NCBI RefSeq assembly: GCF_022376445.1 | Contig: NW_025954977.1 | Coordinates: 62,001 to 126,000, forward strand | Direction of reading: 5' to 3' | DNA length: 64,000 nt | Origin: Fomitopsis serialis | Lineage: Eukaryota; Basidiomycota; Agaricomycetes; Polyporales; Fomitopsidaceae | In this document: in pieces, positions 50,001-61,013 of the stretch | How the letters are laid out: every line of letters starts with the position of its first letter | How positions within the stretch are numbered: the first letter of the stretch is position 1 | Made by a program: the position numbers and the translations under genes | Notes under the pieces: generated by a model | Told to the model about the DNA's origin: nothing | Seen by the model: only the letters and a program-made list of their open reading frames with translations | Database searches by the model: none

Positions 50001-50488
50001 ATCGGTCATTAGGACCTTGTACGATCAGGTTCATTTGGCACCTTGATACCGCCCCCATTCTTGTCCGTCATTTGGTGCCCGTACCATCGTGATGGTCGGT
50101 CAGAATCTGACAAAGAACACAGTTATTTCAGCATCACCAGTTCGACATACTCACCTCGGAGTCTTCGCCATTCCTAACAGCCGCATGAGAAAAGTTTGCA
50201 ATACCCGACACGCAAACGCGAAGGAGCCGAGATGTGTAGTGCTGTGTGATTTCCAATGATGAATGGGTAAAAGATACAAACAGCCAGATGCGATGCACAT
50301 TGAAGGTTCTCTAACCATTCTACTGCTACCAAATGCCAAAGAAGCACTAACGATGCACAGAATTCCACATGCCACATGCCGAGATTGCACATGCGGCGAA
50401 CAACACGAAGGATCGCCGATAAAATCTACAACACTAGCACATTATAACACCAGGGGGATAGATTGAACGCAAACAGGCCAGCACACCG
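47039..50488. other. Longest gene-poor interval of the window
   Basis: About 3.4 kb. No domain, exon chain or RNA gene is recognisable on either strand. CTAGTAGTA motifs occur at about 48,618 and 49,650. A perfect B-box-like GGTTCGAGTCC lies on the minus strand near 49,830, without a tRNA fold. Degraded repeats are possible. Confidence 0.45.
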
Positions 50489-51411
50489 TCAAGACGTAAC
50501 CTCCGCTTGTGATTGCGGGACGACGGGCGAGCTCGAGAAACGCACCGTCTTCCGCGGGGACGCCTCGCTCGACATACTCGTCATCGACTCGTCGTCCGCG
50601 CGTAGGGAGCGGAAGCCGTCGAGTCCTTCCGGCTCGGCACCGAAGGATCCGCGACACACTCATTTGCAGGCGCGTGGGGAATATCGACACGGACGCCGCG
50701 CGGTGCGAGCGCGCGGAGGGCGTCGGCGGCGCGCTCATCGTGAGCGTGGAGCCCGTCAGCGAGAGGTCGGACGTGGAGGGTGTCCGGGACGCGGAGTTCG
50801 TGGACTTTGTCGGCGAGCCGGCTTTTTGAGGGAAGAGCGCGGTGGTGGTGGTGGGAGAATGACAGGGGTGCTGCGCGAGGGTGTGTGCATACCCACGCGC
50901 TTGTAGGAAGATATTGGTTGTGAGCCTGAGCGACCGCGGGGGCTGCTTGGTGGAGAGGTTGTACGTGGGGAGCGTAGGTGGGGTGTGCGGGATACGTGGA
51001 GGCCCATGGCGATCTGCTGGATTGTGGGACGTGGTGCGTCACGCACGCTGTACGGCGAGGGCATAGGGGGTCTGCTCTCCTCAGGGGTTGAGTACATGCC
51101 GGAATCCTGCGTCAGTGAGCATGGGAACGATTATGCACAGGTGTCGTACGACACACCATCGGGCTCTGATCCCGCTTCTGCTTCGTGCTGAAGGGCCTCC
51201 ACATCGTGCTGACGATCCTTGAGGCTGCCATGCGCGAGGTGCTCGCACCTGGGGTATCTGCTGCCAAGTCCTGGACCAATGCAGATTGCCCGCCGCTGCT
51301 ACCTGGACGAGGGTACGATTGTGACCGCTGGATGCTGCGTACGTCAATGATTGCTGCTGAAGAGGACCTGCCGTGTCGACGGCGTGAGGGCGGGGGTAAC
51401 CCGTCGCTCAT
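50489..51411 (-). CDS. Basidiomycete disordered protein of unknown function with RPTIQQIAMGLHVSRTPHL motif
   Basis: Ser/Pro/Arg-rich protein. The likely start is 51411 (MSDGLPPPSRRRHGRSSSA); an in-frame ATG at 51597 is possible. A GTGTGT...GACGCAG intron joins RDQSPM to DSGMYSTPEESRPP in frame. The ordered-looking core is RPTIQQIAMGLHVSRTPHLR, followed by Pro-rich and basic sequence, PPPPPRSSLKKPA, and a Ser/Thr-rich stretch, STSDLSLTGSTLT. The C-terminal frame reads RADDESMTSMSSEA, then KTVRFSSSPVVPQSQAEVTS and a stop at 50489. KTVRF fits the RVxF docking consensus for protein phosphatase 1. The three parts lie in different frames, with breaks near 50,815 and 50,660, so one-base losses are suspected. 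I do not recognise a named family. Confidence 0.5.
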
Positions 51412-52051
51412 GGTGGCGGATGTATGGACCGTCGCTGGCGACGCAGAGGAAGGGGGTGGGGGCGCAGAGAAGGGTGGCGAGGAGGCTGTAAGAAGGGAAG
51501 GGATGCTGGGAGAATGCCTGAACGGCGCGGCCAATGACGAGAACCACCCAGCGCAGCCAACGACGCTCTCGTCACGCGATCGTAGCCACCGTCCCATAGG
51601 CTATGCTCCACGTGGCCACCATCGCTCATTCGGGCAACTGTTCAAGTTGTTCGCGAAGCCGTGCGGTCTTCTGAAGGCTTGTATCTGCACACACCAGAAC
51701 GCGGGCGAATGCCGCCCAGTAGAGGCAAAGTAGAGGCGTGTAAAAAGTAGCCAGAGCAACGACGTAAGGGTATTATATTGCCGATCATGGTGGGCATCCA
51801 CCAGTCCACCAGCATCGTGGCATATGCGTAACTGCAGAAAGCAATCTATCCATAGCGAACATCAGCACTAGAAAGATCGATACATATACCGACAAGCGCG
51901 TCCCTGCAAAGCATATACACCACCGTGTAGAGTATGTCCCAGTATCACCTGCGAAACACCCGCTCCGAGCATCCTCCGGCCGCACTCGACCGTAACATAT
52001 CATACCATGTAAACCTCATTAGCATGCGACCCTAACCGCGACTGAAAAGCA
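51412..52051. other. Intergenic between tandem minus-strand genes
   Basis: About 640 bases. The left part (to 51,597) may be coding if the upstream ATG of the previous gene is used. Otherwise it is AT-rich with no visible feature. Confidence 0.4.
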
Positions 52052-54379
52052 TTATGAAGACACCTCGAGACCCTGGAACTCATGCAGCGCTCGACTGCTG
52101 CGGCGCGGGGCCCTTCTCATCCTTCGCCGCAGTCGATGGGACAACGGCGATGATGGCGACTCCTGCACATGGACATGCGGCTGGTGCCGCTGCTGCTTGG
52201 CCCGTGCTTGACGCAGATGTTGGTGTTTCGACTTGCCTGACGCAGCCTCCGCGACCATCCTAACAATCACCGTTAGTGGCTAGCCCGGGAGGCTGTGGCA
52301 ACACAGGAGACGCACCGCTCGAGCTCGCGTCGCTCCGCATCCGACTCATCCGGCTGTGTTGACTTGAAGATGGCACCAATAAGCAAAAGACCCTAACCCC
52401 ACCGTGTCAGTGATCTCCACACTCCCGTTAAGCGGAACACGCACCCGAGCGCGGTTGTATAGAACCTGATCAGAAGCTTCCGGGTCCTTCAATACGTTGT
52501 CTGCAACTTCCCGCAACACCTGGACGACCTCGAAACGCGTCCCTCGCCATGAGGCTAACATGATCTGGGGAGCACGCGTCAATCAGCGAGGTCTGTGTGT
52601 CAGCGATGAATCAGTACCTTGCCGGTGACGTCCTCCTCGAGTGCGCGGAGCTCGTCTTCCGGAATCTCGCCTTTCGCTTGGAGCTTCTCCATCTCCTGCA
52701 TGACTTGTTGCACGCCGATGCTATGCAACCCAGTAGTTAGGACTGTCCCCAGTGGTTAGAGGATAGACGTACGCGCTACCGATCACACCCCACGCGTCCT
52801 TGGCCATTGCACCCTTTTCCTTTAGTCGCGAGAAGAATCCAGGGCTGCAAACAGACACTCAATAAGAATGTCACCAGGAACGTGTACAATGCGCACATTC
52901 CGAGGAACTTCTTCGACTTCAAGAATGACGTCGCCTTCATGATGTAAACGTTGCCGATCGTATGGAGGAGCTAAACGCTCTCGTGAGCATCATCCACACT
53001 ACATGCCCACAAGCGGACATCGCCCCTTGGAAGCTGCATGCCCCCAAAAACCGTAGTGACACTCACCTCAACACCAAAGCTCTCCAGCTTCAAGTCGTCC
53101 GCCTCCCTGCGCATGCGCGCCTCGAATGCCTGCGTCTCCGAGTCGTCCTTGTCCCCTGGCTTCTTCGCCTCGACGAACGGACGTAGCCGGTCCTTGAGCT
53201 TCTCCGTCAACACCCGTACGCGCTCCTCCATGTTCTTCCGTCGCTCGTCGTCCAGTTCCTGCAGCTTCTTCTTCTGCTCCGGCGTCATCTTCTGTCGCCT
53301 CTTCGCGTGCGTCTCCTTCTCCTTCTCGGACGGTGTACGAAGGTTGCCTGTGGACGGCGATGCGAGCGAGGTCGACGAGGACGCGCCCACGAGGGGTGCT
53401 GGCGAGGCGGAGGGTACGGGCGAGGGTGATGTAGCGCCGTTGGCTGGGGTGCTGAGATTCGGTTGGCTTGGAGCCTGCGGTGGGGGCTGCAGGTGGATTT
53501 GCGGCTGAGTCTGGGTTGCGCGGGCGTCGTCTTGGCCGAGGCCGCTGCAGTGGGCGCAGGGGGCGTTGCTCCGACTCGGTTGCTGCAGGCGTACCGGAGA
53601 CGCTCGGAGTGGGTGCGGGCGGCGTCGCGCCCTCGTTGAGCTCGCGCTCGAGCTCGGACTTTTCCTCATCTGTCATCATCGCGGACGCGACGGAGGTCAT
53701 TTCCTTCATGAGAGAGATCTCGCCGATCTGTCCGAGCGTAAGGAAGCGCGCCGCAGGATGCAAGATGGAGACGCACGTAGTCGTTGAATCGGTCCCGCCA
53801 AAGACGTTGGCGAAGAAGCCTGCTGCATCCTCCATGCCAACACCGCCCTCCTTGTCCACCTATACACGGATCGATAATGAAGTCAATGTCACGAAACCGG
53901 ACGGCAGCGACGTACCATCTTGGCACCATACTTGTCGTATGACGCTCGTAGATTCTAGGAGTGGGCATGAGCATTCAGTCGGCAACGACTGCCGCAACAG
54001 ACGTACAGAATCCGAGAGCACTTGATATGCTTTACTGCAGCATCCTTCGCATCAATACAAAGCAAATTGCCATACACGGTGAGCGCACCTGATATCCTTG
54101 AACTTCTCTCTGCATCCGGGGACGGGTTTTTGTCTGGGTGGTACTACATCCACAACTATTAGCTTTGTGTCATTGCAGGTAGGAAGACCTAGGAAACGTG
54201 CCTTGATCGCCTGCTTGCGATACGCCTTCTTCAGGTCGCTGTCATTAGCATCCGGGGCAACCCCAAGCTAACGGATAAGACACAGGAGATGAAGAATTTT
54301 AAGCACCGTACATGAACCAAACAAGCTGACACGCTGGACCACATACCAGGTCGTAGTACTCCGTTTCGACGGGCGCCAT
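52052..54379 (-). CDS. J-domain protein, Caj1/Djp1-like (DnaJ-X C-terminal domain)
   Basis: Start at 54379: MAPVETEYYDL, then LGVAPDANDSDLKKAYRKQA, the HPD motif in YHPDKNPSPDAE, and KAYQVLSDSNLRASYDKYGA. This is a full J domain able to stimulate Hsp70 ATPase. Next come GGVGMEDAAGFFANVFGG and EISLMKEMTSVASAMMTDEE. A Ser/Pro/Ala linker leads to a charged coiled coil (KRRQKMTPEQKKKLQELDDE) and a DnaJ-X domain (SRLKEKGAMAKDAWGVIGSA, VMQEMEKLQAKGEIPEDELR, VTGKIMLASWRGTRFEVVQV, AIFKSTQPDESDAERRELER). Family members act in the cytosol or nucleus, and Djp1 acts in peroxisomal import. One intron (54201-54144, 58 nt) has a GC donor. Frames break near 54,107, in the C3 run 53794-53796, in the linker near 53,500, and near 52,230, so the C-terminus may be 52080 rather than 52052. 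Confidence 0.82.
54144..54201 (-). other. GC-AG intron in the J-domain gene
   Basis: The 58-nt intron begins GCACGT and ends GATGTAG, with a branch-like GCTAAT. It joins KKAYRKQAIK to YHPDKNPS exactly, inside the most conserved part of the J domain. No GT donor gives this junction. Confidence 0.65.
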
Positions 54380-55908
54380 GCCTGAGGTGGTTAGAAACAA
54401 AGAAGGGATAGACTGTGCCGTGTGGCTAGTGAATCAAATGAAAGGTGCGCTCGCTGCGGCGGCGAGCGAGCAGGCTGTGACGGATGGCCGCAAATGGGAG
54501 CCCGCGCTTGCGCCGATCGGTGACGTAAGCATCCTCCCGTCCCACTTGAATCGATCTCAAACAGTCCGGTCGCTTCCGAGCCGGATTCTGCCTATGCTGC
54601 ATGACCGCCAGGCCCAGGGATTTCCTGTCAAACTTGCTGTCGGGGACTTCGTTCTGTCAGCTGCAGTGTGACACAAATGGTTCACAGCTTTCGTTCTATC
54701 ATGGCCTTATACTGCGCGCGCCGGTGTGCTCTCAATTTTCAGGCCTTTAGGGAACTCCTCTCACATAGTCAAGCAACAATGTCAAAGAGTCAGCACTTCC
54801 AGCATGCACAACGGCAGCCTGTCTTGCTTGGAATTCTGTCCGTATCTTCTCCCTGACATACAACAGGTTCGCAGACGTGACAGCAGCCTGGAACGGATTC
54901 AAGGAATGTTACGCCATGTCGGTCTAGCGCACGACGCAAACACACTGTCACCCGGTCATAGGCTGAGCAGGAGCTTCAGAGTCCACCCGATCTGGTGCGC
55001 GATCCAGTTCCCTCCCTGCGTCCGCCAACATTGATTCCTTTTCGTTGACCGCTGAGATCGAATGGTACCGAATTGAATTCAACGCGGGAGAAGCATGTAA
55101 ATTGACCACTGTTCGATCTCATGCGATCGACAGTAACGGCAAGCTTGCCAAGTCGGTCTGTGACTATGTTGAGGTCTCTGAGGACTCACCACGGAGCCAG
55201 GCCCAGGTCATATGAGACTAACGTTATGTATAGGCCAGAGCTTCGATTCACTGAGGCCTTCGCACGATTTCTTGGCCATATACAGTTCGTCGTGATGGAA
55301 AGCCTGCAAGTGCATTCAAACGACGTGCACTACACTTCACACATCGTCGAGGTCTCTTGCAGACCCGACATCGATATTGGCTGGAATATCAAGATCACAA
55401 GTCTACACGCGCACCTCAACCACATCCTTGGACATCCCCGCTGTTGAAAGTTATGTTGAACGTTGAAACGTTGACAGCCCAACCCTAGATTGCTCAGTGA
55501 CGGAGTTGCGAGGTACGTACCGAGAAGATATTCCTGCAAGTCGAGGAGTAGCATTCATAGTATCGCGTATGTAGTGCTGAGCATCGAAGTATCGACGATG
55601 CCGCATGTCCGCAAAGGCTGATTAGTCTACTCAGTCGCTGAGTCGTGCGCATAGCACATCTTGACCTCCCCGTCAGACCAAGGGAGATGTAAGTTACGGA
55701 CCTGGTCAACCTACGACGGTGGTCGCTATAATGGGCGCTTGTACTTTCTAGAGCGCTCACATCATCTTCCGATGTTCACGGAGGCAATGACCGCACCAGT
55801 CACCGGCATCCCGTCCGCCATGCTCCCCCGGTTCACCGCTGCACTCTCAGCCTCACACTGACACCAGCCGCGACCGTCGCAGCTGTCCTGACGACTACGA
55901 CCACGAAC
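54380..55908. other. Intergenic between divergent J-protein and M20 genes
   Basis: About 1.5 kb with promoters of both divergent genes. No TATA box is convincing and no open frame has a recognisable motif. Confidence 0.45.
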
Positions 55909-58135
55909 ATGTCGGACGCTCAGACCCAAGTCGGATGCTTCACCCGTCTGTTCTCATTCCACCGCAAGCGCCAGCCTGACAATGCACCCATGCAAGCTGG
56001 GCTCGCGCGGGAGCACACGCGTCAGACGTCGCTGCCAGCGACTGAAGTCAAGAAGGTATCTCTTGACGCCGCTCCCGGTGTTCAAAAACATGACGAAGAG
56101 TGGTGAGTGCAATGACCCCACAAACCCATACTCCGTGGGCGCACCACGAGTACTCTGTTTGGCCAGGTCGCCATGGCATAGGATGAATCTACCTTGTTGG
56201 AGTGTTGACTTACGCTGAACATCATACAGCTCTCCTACATGGATTTCGCCAACACCTGCATGTGCTGCGACTACGCCATAGGACGGGATGCGCACATCGA
56301 GAAGCCTCCCTCCTACGACGCACACGCCCTAAGCGAGATATTCCGCCCAGAAGTCCTGGAGACGATTGAAAAGACCGTGGACAAGTACGACCCCGAGCTC
56401 CGTGAGCTGAGCCTAGACATCCTGGCCCACCCCGAGATCGGCTGGCAGGAGAAGTGCGTCGCATCCCCCCTCCCTCTCCCGTTGCTCATACGTTGGCGCT
56501 ACAACCAGACGGACGCACGACAAGCTGACCGCGTTCATGTCCTCTCATGGATTCGATGTGACACCCCACTACCTCGGCCTCTCCACTGCCTGGCGTGCCG
56601 TGTTCTCTTACGAGTCCTCGGTCGTCTCTGAGGATGGCCGCGGGTCATCGGAATCAACTCTGAGATGGACGCGCTCCCCGGCGTCGGACACGCGTGCGGG
56701 CACAACTTAATCGCCATTGCGGGCGTCGGCGTCGCACTCGCGATTAAGGCTGCTCTGGAGAAGCATGACGTCAGCGGGACCATCGTACTGCTCGGCACAC
56801 CTGGTACGTGGCGTAGTTATTGGTGTTATGAGACGTGTGCTGACGAAAGGTGTAGCTGAGGAGGGCGGAGGAGGCAAGATCAATCTCCTCGACGCTGGTG
56901 CGTACGATGAGATGGACGCATGCATAATGTGAGTTCTCCGTCACATCTTTATTTCTCTTCCGACACCTACATCACTTCCAGGTGTCACCCGGGAGGTGGC
57001 GCAGCGAACTACTCCTCCATCGGTCCTTCGCTCGCCTCACAGCCGCTGAAATCGAGTTCTTCGGACATGGGTGCGCATTAGTCACGTCCTCACGACCTCT
57101 CACGCTGATCTGCTGCCGTCGACAGCGCACACGCCGCATGGGCGCCCTGGGAGGCGCAGAACGCTCTCGACGCGGCGTTCCTCGCGTACTCGAGTGTGTC
57201 GGTCCTCAGGCAGCAGATCAAGCCGACGCACCGTGTGCATGGTATCGTGAGCGGGAGGGACTGGGCGCCAAACAGTACGTAGGCACGAGCTCAAGAGTGT
57301 AGGGGTAATGACCTGGTCGCGATGCAGTCATCCCGGACTACGCGAAGATGCGCTGGATCGTGCGGGCGCCGACCTGGGGTGAACTCGAGGCTCTGCGGGA
57401 GCGCGTCAAGGCATGCTTCGAGTGCGTCCTTCGTTTCTTCTCTAGTACAAACGAACGATGACTGACGGCATGCTCGCGTCCCCCTCGTCAGAGCCGCAGC
57501 CCACGCCACAGGCTGCAAGCTCTCGATGAGCATCGGGGTAGGGTACTACGATATCAGGCAGAACAAGGTGTTGGGTGTGTTCCTTTTTGTACCTGTCCGG
57601 AAGCGTCGCTCTGACGGCTTTACAGGCACTCAGTACTCTGAGGTTGTTGACCGGTACGGAGTGACGGCCCAGTTCGACGGCGGCATGGCTGCGTCCACGG
57701 ACTTTGTAAGCACCTCGCATCCTACCCAAGCCGTGCCCTTACTGACCTCCACCAATCTATCTGTCAGGGTAATGTCTCGTACGGTACGTTTACCCACCAT
57801 CCGTTGTCCTCTTCATACTGAACACCCTCCATCCCCGCACAGCGCTCCCCTCCCTCCACCCGAACTTCACCATCCCCACCGAGCCCAACGGCGGCAACCA
57901 CACGCCGCAGTTCACCAAGTCCGCGGGCACGCCCGAGGCGCACCGGCTCACGATCAAGACGATCAAGGCGCTCGCGCTGACGGGCTTCCGCGTCGTGGAC
58001 GATGCGGAGTTCGCTGAGGACGTGCGTGTACCCGTTCCTTTGTTGGGGTGCTGAAGACGCGGGCTGATTGGTTTTTTGCAGGCGAGGAAGGCGTGGGAGG
58101 TGCAGATGGGTGAAGATGCGCGCAGGAGGGTGTAA
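55909..58135 (+). CDS. M20-family amidohydrolase/dipeptidase, PM20D2-like (two apparent frameshifts)
   Basis: Multi-exon. Exon 1 ([17 protein letters not shown]) can splice by a GTATCT...TACAG intron to [18 protein letters not shown]. The catalytic part reads [175 protein letters not shown] and [22 protein letters not shown] and PAEEGGGG are the conserved metal-site motifs of this amidohydrolase group. The mammalian relative hydrolyses dipeptides; the substrate here is unknown. Frames break at the GGG run 56642-56644 (after [11 protein letters not shown]) and at 57035-57036 (after IGPSLA); one added base repairs each. The start is the first ATG of the open frame; MDFANTC at 56239 is an alternative. 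Confidence 0.83.
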
Positions 58136-58603
58136 ATTGCGGACCGCCAGGTTGTGGGTCATGAAACTGAAAAGTATGGACCTTCGATGCTGGAGGAATG
58201 TTGTATTGAGTAACCGCAATGCGCTTGGCTGGTGGTCAGGCGTCGCAATGTGTTGTAGCAAAACGATATCATTCTGGTTCACAGATGAAGCCCCGGCGAT
58301 GTACCATGACAGTTGAACGACCCAGACCAACATATACAACGTACAACAATCGACTTTACATTGAACGCGGACGTAGAGCGTAAGTATTATGGCGCTCGAG
58401 AAGAAACCGATCATCGCAGCGAACATACACAGGATCCACTCAAGAAAAAAAGCTTTGCATGGGAGGGTGTCTCCAGTACTAATAGATACGCGTTGGTACG
58501 CGTATGTACCATCTTGGAACGTCACGGTCCGGCGTCTGCCCCCGCAGCCGCAAACCTGATCGGATGCAAGCCATCACTTCGAACCTGGCGTACTTTGTCA
58601 GGT
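58136..58603. other. Short interval between M20 gene and DUF4238 copy C
   Basis: 468 bases of 3' flank between convergent genes. There is no feature other than an A7 run at 58,446-58,452. Confidence 0.45.
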
Positions 58604-60109
58604 TCATCGAGTGACATGTTGAGATATAGGAGTGGACGCGGGGCGCCTCGCCTTAAGGCCAGGCAGGCTGGTACGCAACGGCGCAGCCTCCCGAAGGCTG
58701 TAGGCCGGAAGGTCAGGAGTAGGGACTGGATGGACAGGCGGACGTTCGATGTCGGGAGAGGCGGCAGTTGAAGCTGGCTGGGGCGTGGACCCGGGTGAGG
58801 GAGCCTGCAGTGCCATCAACTTCGCCTTGAGCGGTGCATACCGGCTCTTCCTCTCCCTCGTCAACTCCCTGTCCTTCCTGAACGCATCGATGGCTCGTAC
58901 AAGGCACGTGGGAGTGAGAACAATATTTCTCTGTGCAATGTGTGAGCAGCAGCGTGTTGACCGTTCTGCCTGGTCCGGCTTCAGATTGTCGATGGAAAGA
59001 CGAATTGTCCCGAAGACGGCTGTGAAGGGGTACCCGGCCAACAAACCGCGCACTGGAAGTCTCCGCTTCTTCGGTCTTCAGTTTCGCCAGGCGATTTCAA
59101 CCAGCAACGAGCTGGCGAAAGAGGGGATATAATCGTCTGGGGATGTCCGTGGTATATCGTGAAATACGAAGTGTGAGTGAATCCGGCGTAGATAGCGCCT
59201 GCTTCCTCTGCGGCATGCCTTGTTGTATCATTGCTTCCTGAGTCATCAGGGTCGAACGCAAGATGACTACGAGCTTTGGAGTGAGGGAATGTCTGAGTCA
59301 AGTGAAGAAGGTACGCGGGCACCTGGTAGCATCGCGTCGATCATGATGCTCTCAGGCGTCGCCCACCCTCCCCAAGGCCGAGTCCGTTCTCGGTGAGGAC
59401 AAACTCGTGTCAGGGGAGCACGATAGAGCCCTAGCTGCATGTCCCAAGCTTCCAGTTATATCCATGCGTGTTGTGACAGGAGGCGTCATCGGTCGGGGCT
59501 TCCAGTGTTCGTCTTCCAGGAGCAGGCGAGGTTGCGGAGCCAACCGCACGTGCGTTCGCCAAACCATACTTGATCTGTATGCTCACCATTGCGCGGTCGC
59601 CTGGTCGAAGCGGCCTTCGATGAATGAGAGCATTTTTCCGTTCCGGTAGTGTATGAGAAGAGAACTTCCGCAGGGTATTGAGCTGGGAGCGGTCCAGCTC
59701 TACAGAGGCGCCCCGCTCTCGGCATCCTCCAAGACTTGGATGACATGCGCAGCAGCGCTCTCGAGTTGGAGAAGGCCTTCTCAATGCGATACACGTCGGT
59801 CAGGTCGGCGTCGTCCTTGTACATGTCACGATACCGAATTTTGCCGAGACGGTCGTGCCCATGTGGAGTGTGTAGACGGCATGTCGTAGGAGTTGATGAG
59901 CACCTGTTTGTACACCCGACTTTGTTGACCCTTCTTGTAACTACCCTTCGGCCTTCGTGCCATGCATGTCAACATAGCTGCGACGTACTTCGTGTCTACT
60001 CACTTTTGACCTGGGCTCGTCAGTGCCTTGACCTCCTGCAGCCATCGACGCATGACGAAGCGTGGTAGATAGTGGTGAAACTGGCCGTTCCGGTCGTGGT
60101 CAGCCTCAT
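58604..60109 (-). pseudogene. DUF4238-type gene, copy C (truncated and heavily frameshifted)
   Basis: A third member of the DUF4238 group, about 15 kb from copies A and B. Exon 1 sequence still reads GQFHHYLPRFVMRRWLQEVK in one frame with a correct GTGAGT donor, but no in-frame ATG precedes it; the ATG at 60109 is out of frame. Recognisable fragments follow in shifting frames: MYKDDADLTDVYRIEKAFSN, RSQLNTLRKF, SIDNLKPDQAERSTRCCSH, CLVRAIDAFRKDRELT and a trace of SLPGLKARRP. The copy ends there; the distal Pro-rich region and C-terminal tail are absent. Relative to copies A and B the indels I could check are losses of one to four bases (for example GTCGACGATACCGAAGGTC reduced at about 59,826-59,840). 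It is probably a true relic, with possible added sequence error. Confidence 0.75.
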
Positions 60110-61013
60110 GACGGTCGGAGGATCGATAGGACGAACCGGGCGCCCTTGCTGTTTGCTTCGGAACCCTCTTATATAGGTTGCCGTGTATGGTTTGCGATTC
60201 AAGTTAAGGTTTGCACATGTTCTCTCGTTTCGTCAATCCTGTCAATCCACGCACATGCTCTGATGCACAGGCGCGTTGACCACGAAGATATGGAAGGCGA
60301 CATTTTCTTGTCTGCCTCTTCGATCTAGTTCGGCGACGACTACGCGTTTGCGCCTCTCGATGAGTGTTGTTTAACGGTTCAAGAGCACTGCGTCACTCAC
60401 AGATGGATACACTGAGGACGGGTTTCTAGGCAGTAATCCATGCAAGAACCGATGAAATGTTGGTACTACAGGCAGCGGATACTGCCAGTGGACGGCTGAA
60501 GTGCTTTGAATTGCAGGCTAGGCCGTACAAGTTGGATTAATGATCTTTCCGGGAACGTGTTCCACAAGCAGATGCGCCGAGGAGGAGGAGAGATGCATCG
60601 CTTGGCCCTCTCCCATAAGTACTGGTCCGGAACCCCAATCGACTGGCTAATAGGCAAGCAACTGACGAAGACCTTGCAGCCTGGCAGAACACTGGCGCGC
60701 GGCGTACATCCAGGCCCTAGGCTCGATTTCGTAACGGTTTAGGTACAGGCAAGTGGTCCAAATGAAGCTCTGAAGGCTTGAAGGATATGGCGAACAGTAC
60801 AAAAGTAAGTATGTCAGGCAGCAGCTTAGGTTTCGAGCTACCGGCCATGTCCGAGGCATCGAGATCGCGGTTCTACGCTGTGAGCGCCCGTACTAATAGC
60901 AAACTAATAGTACCAGGTATGAGTCTTAGTAGGCTCCTCATTCTGTGCAACGTGCACTCACACGTCTATGTCACTGTCTCTTGCAGCTTGACCTCTGAGA
61001 CTAGACACAACTC
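60110..61013. repeat. Upstream part of DUF4238 copy C, followed by BTB1 promoter
   Basis: The minus strand carries TATATAAGAGG at 60165-60175, about 60 nt upstream of the copy C start region, so this looks like its old core promoter. GGTTGCCGTGTATGGTTTG (60,176) matches the copy A upstream block. TGTCCGAGGCATCGAGAT (60,848) matches the element upstream of A and B. The right end should hold the promoter of the divergent BTB1 gene. Confidence 0.55.

Noticed and set aside
47039..50488. Degenerate retrotransposon in the long gap
   Set aside because: No reverse transcriptase, integrase or transposase motif could be read in any frame.
57764..58525. 253-codon open frame opposite the end of the M20 gene
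   Set aside because: Antisense to conserved M20 sequence, with no motif of its own.
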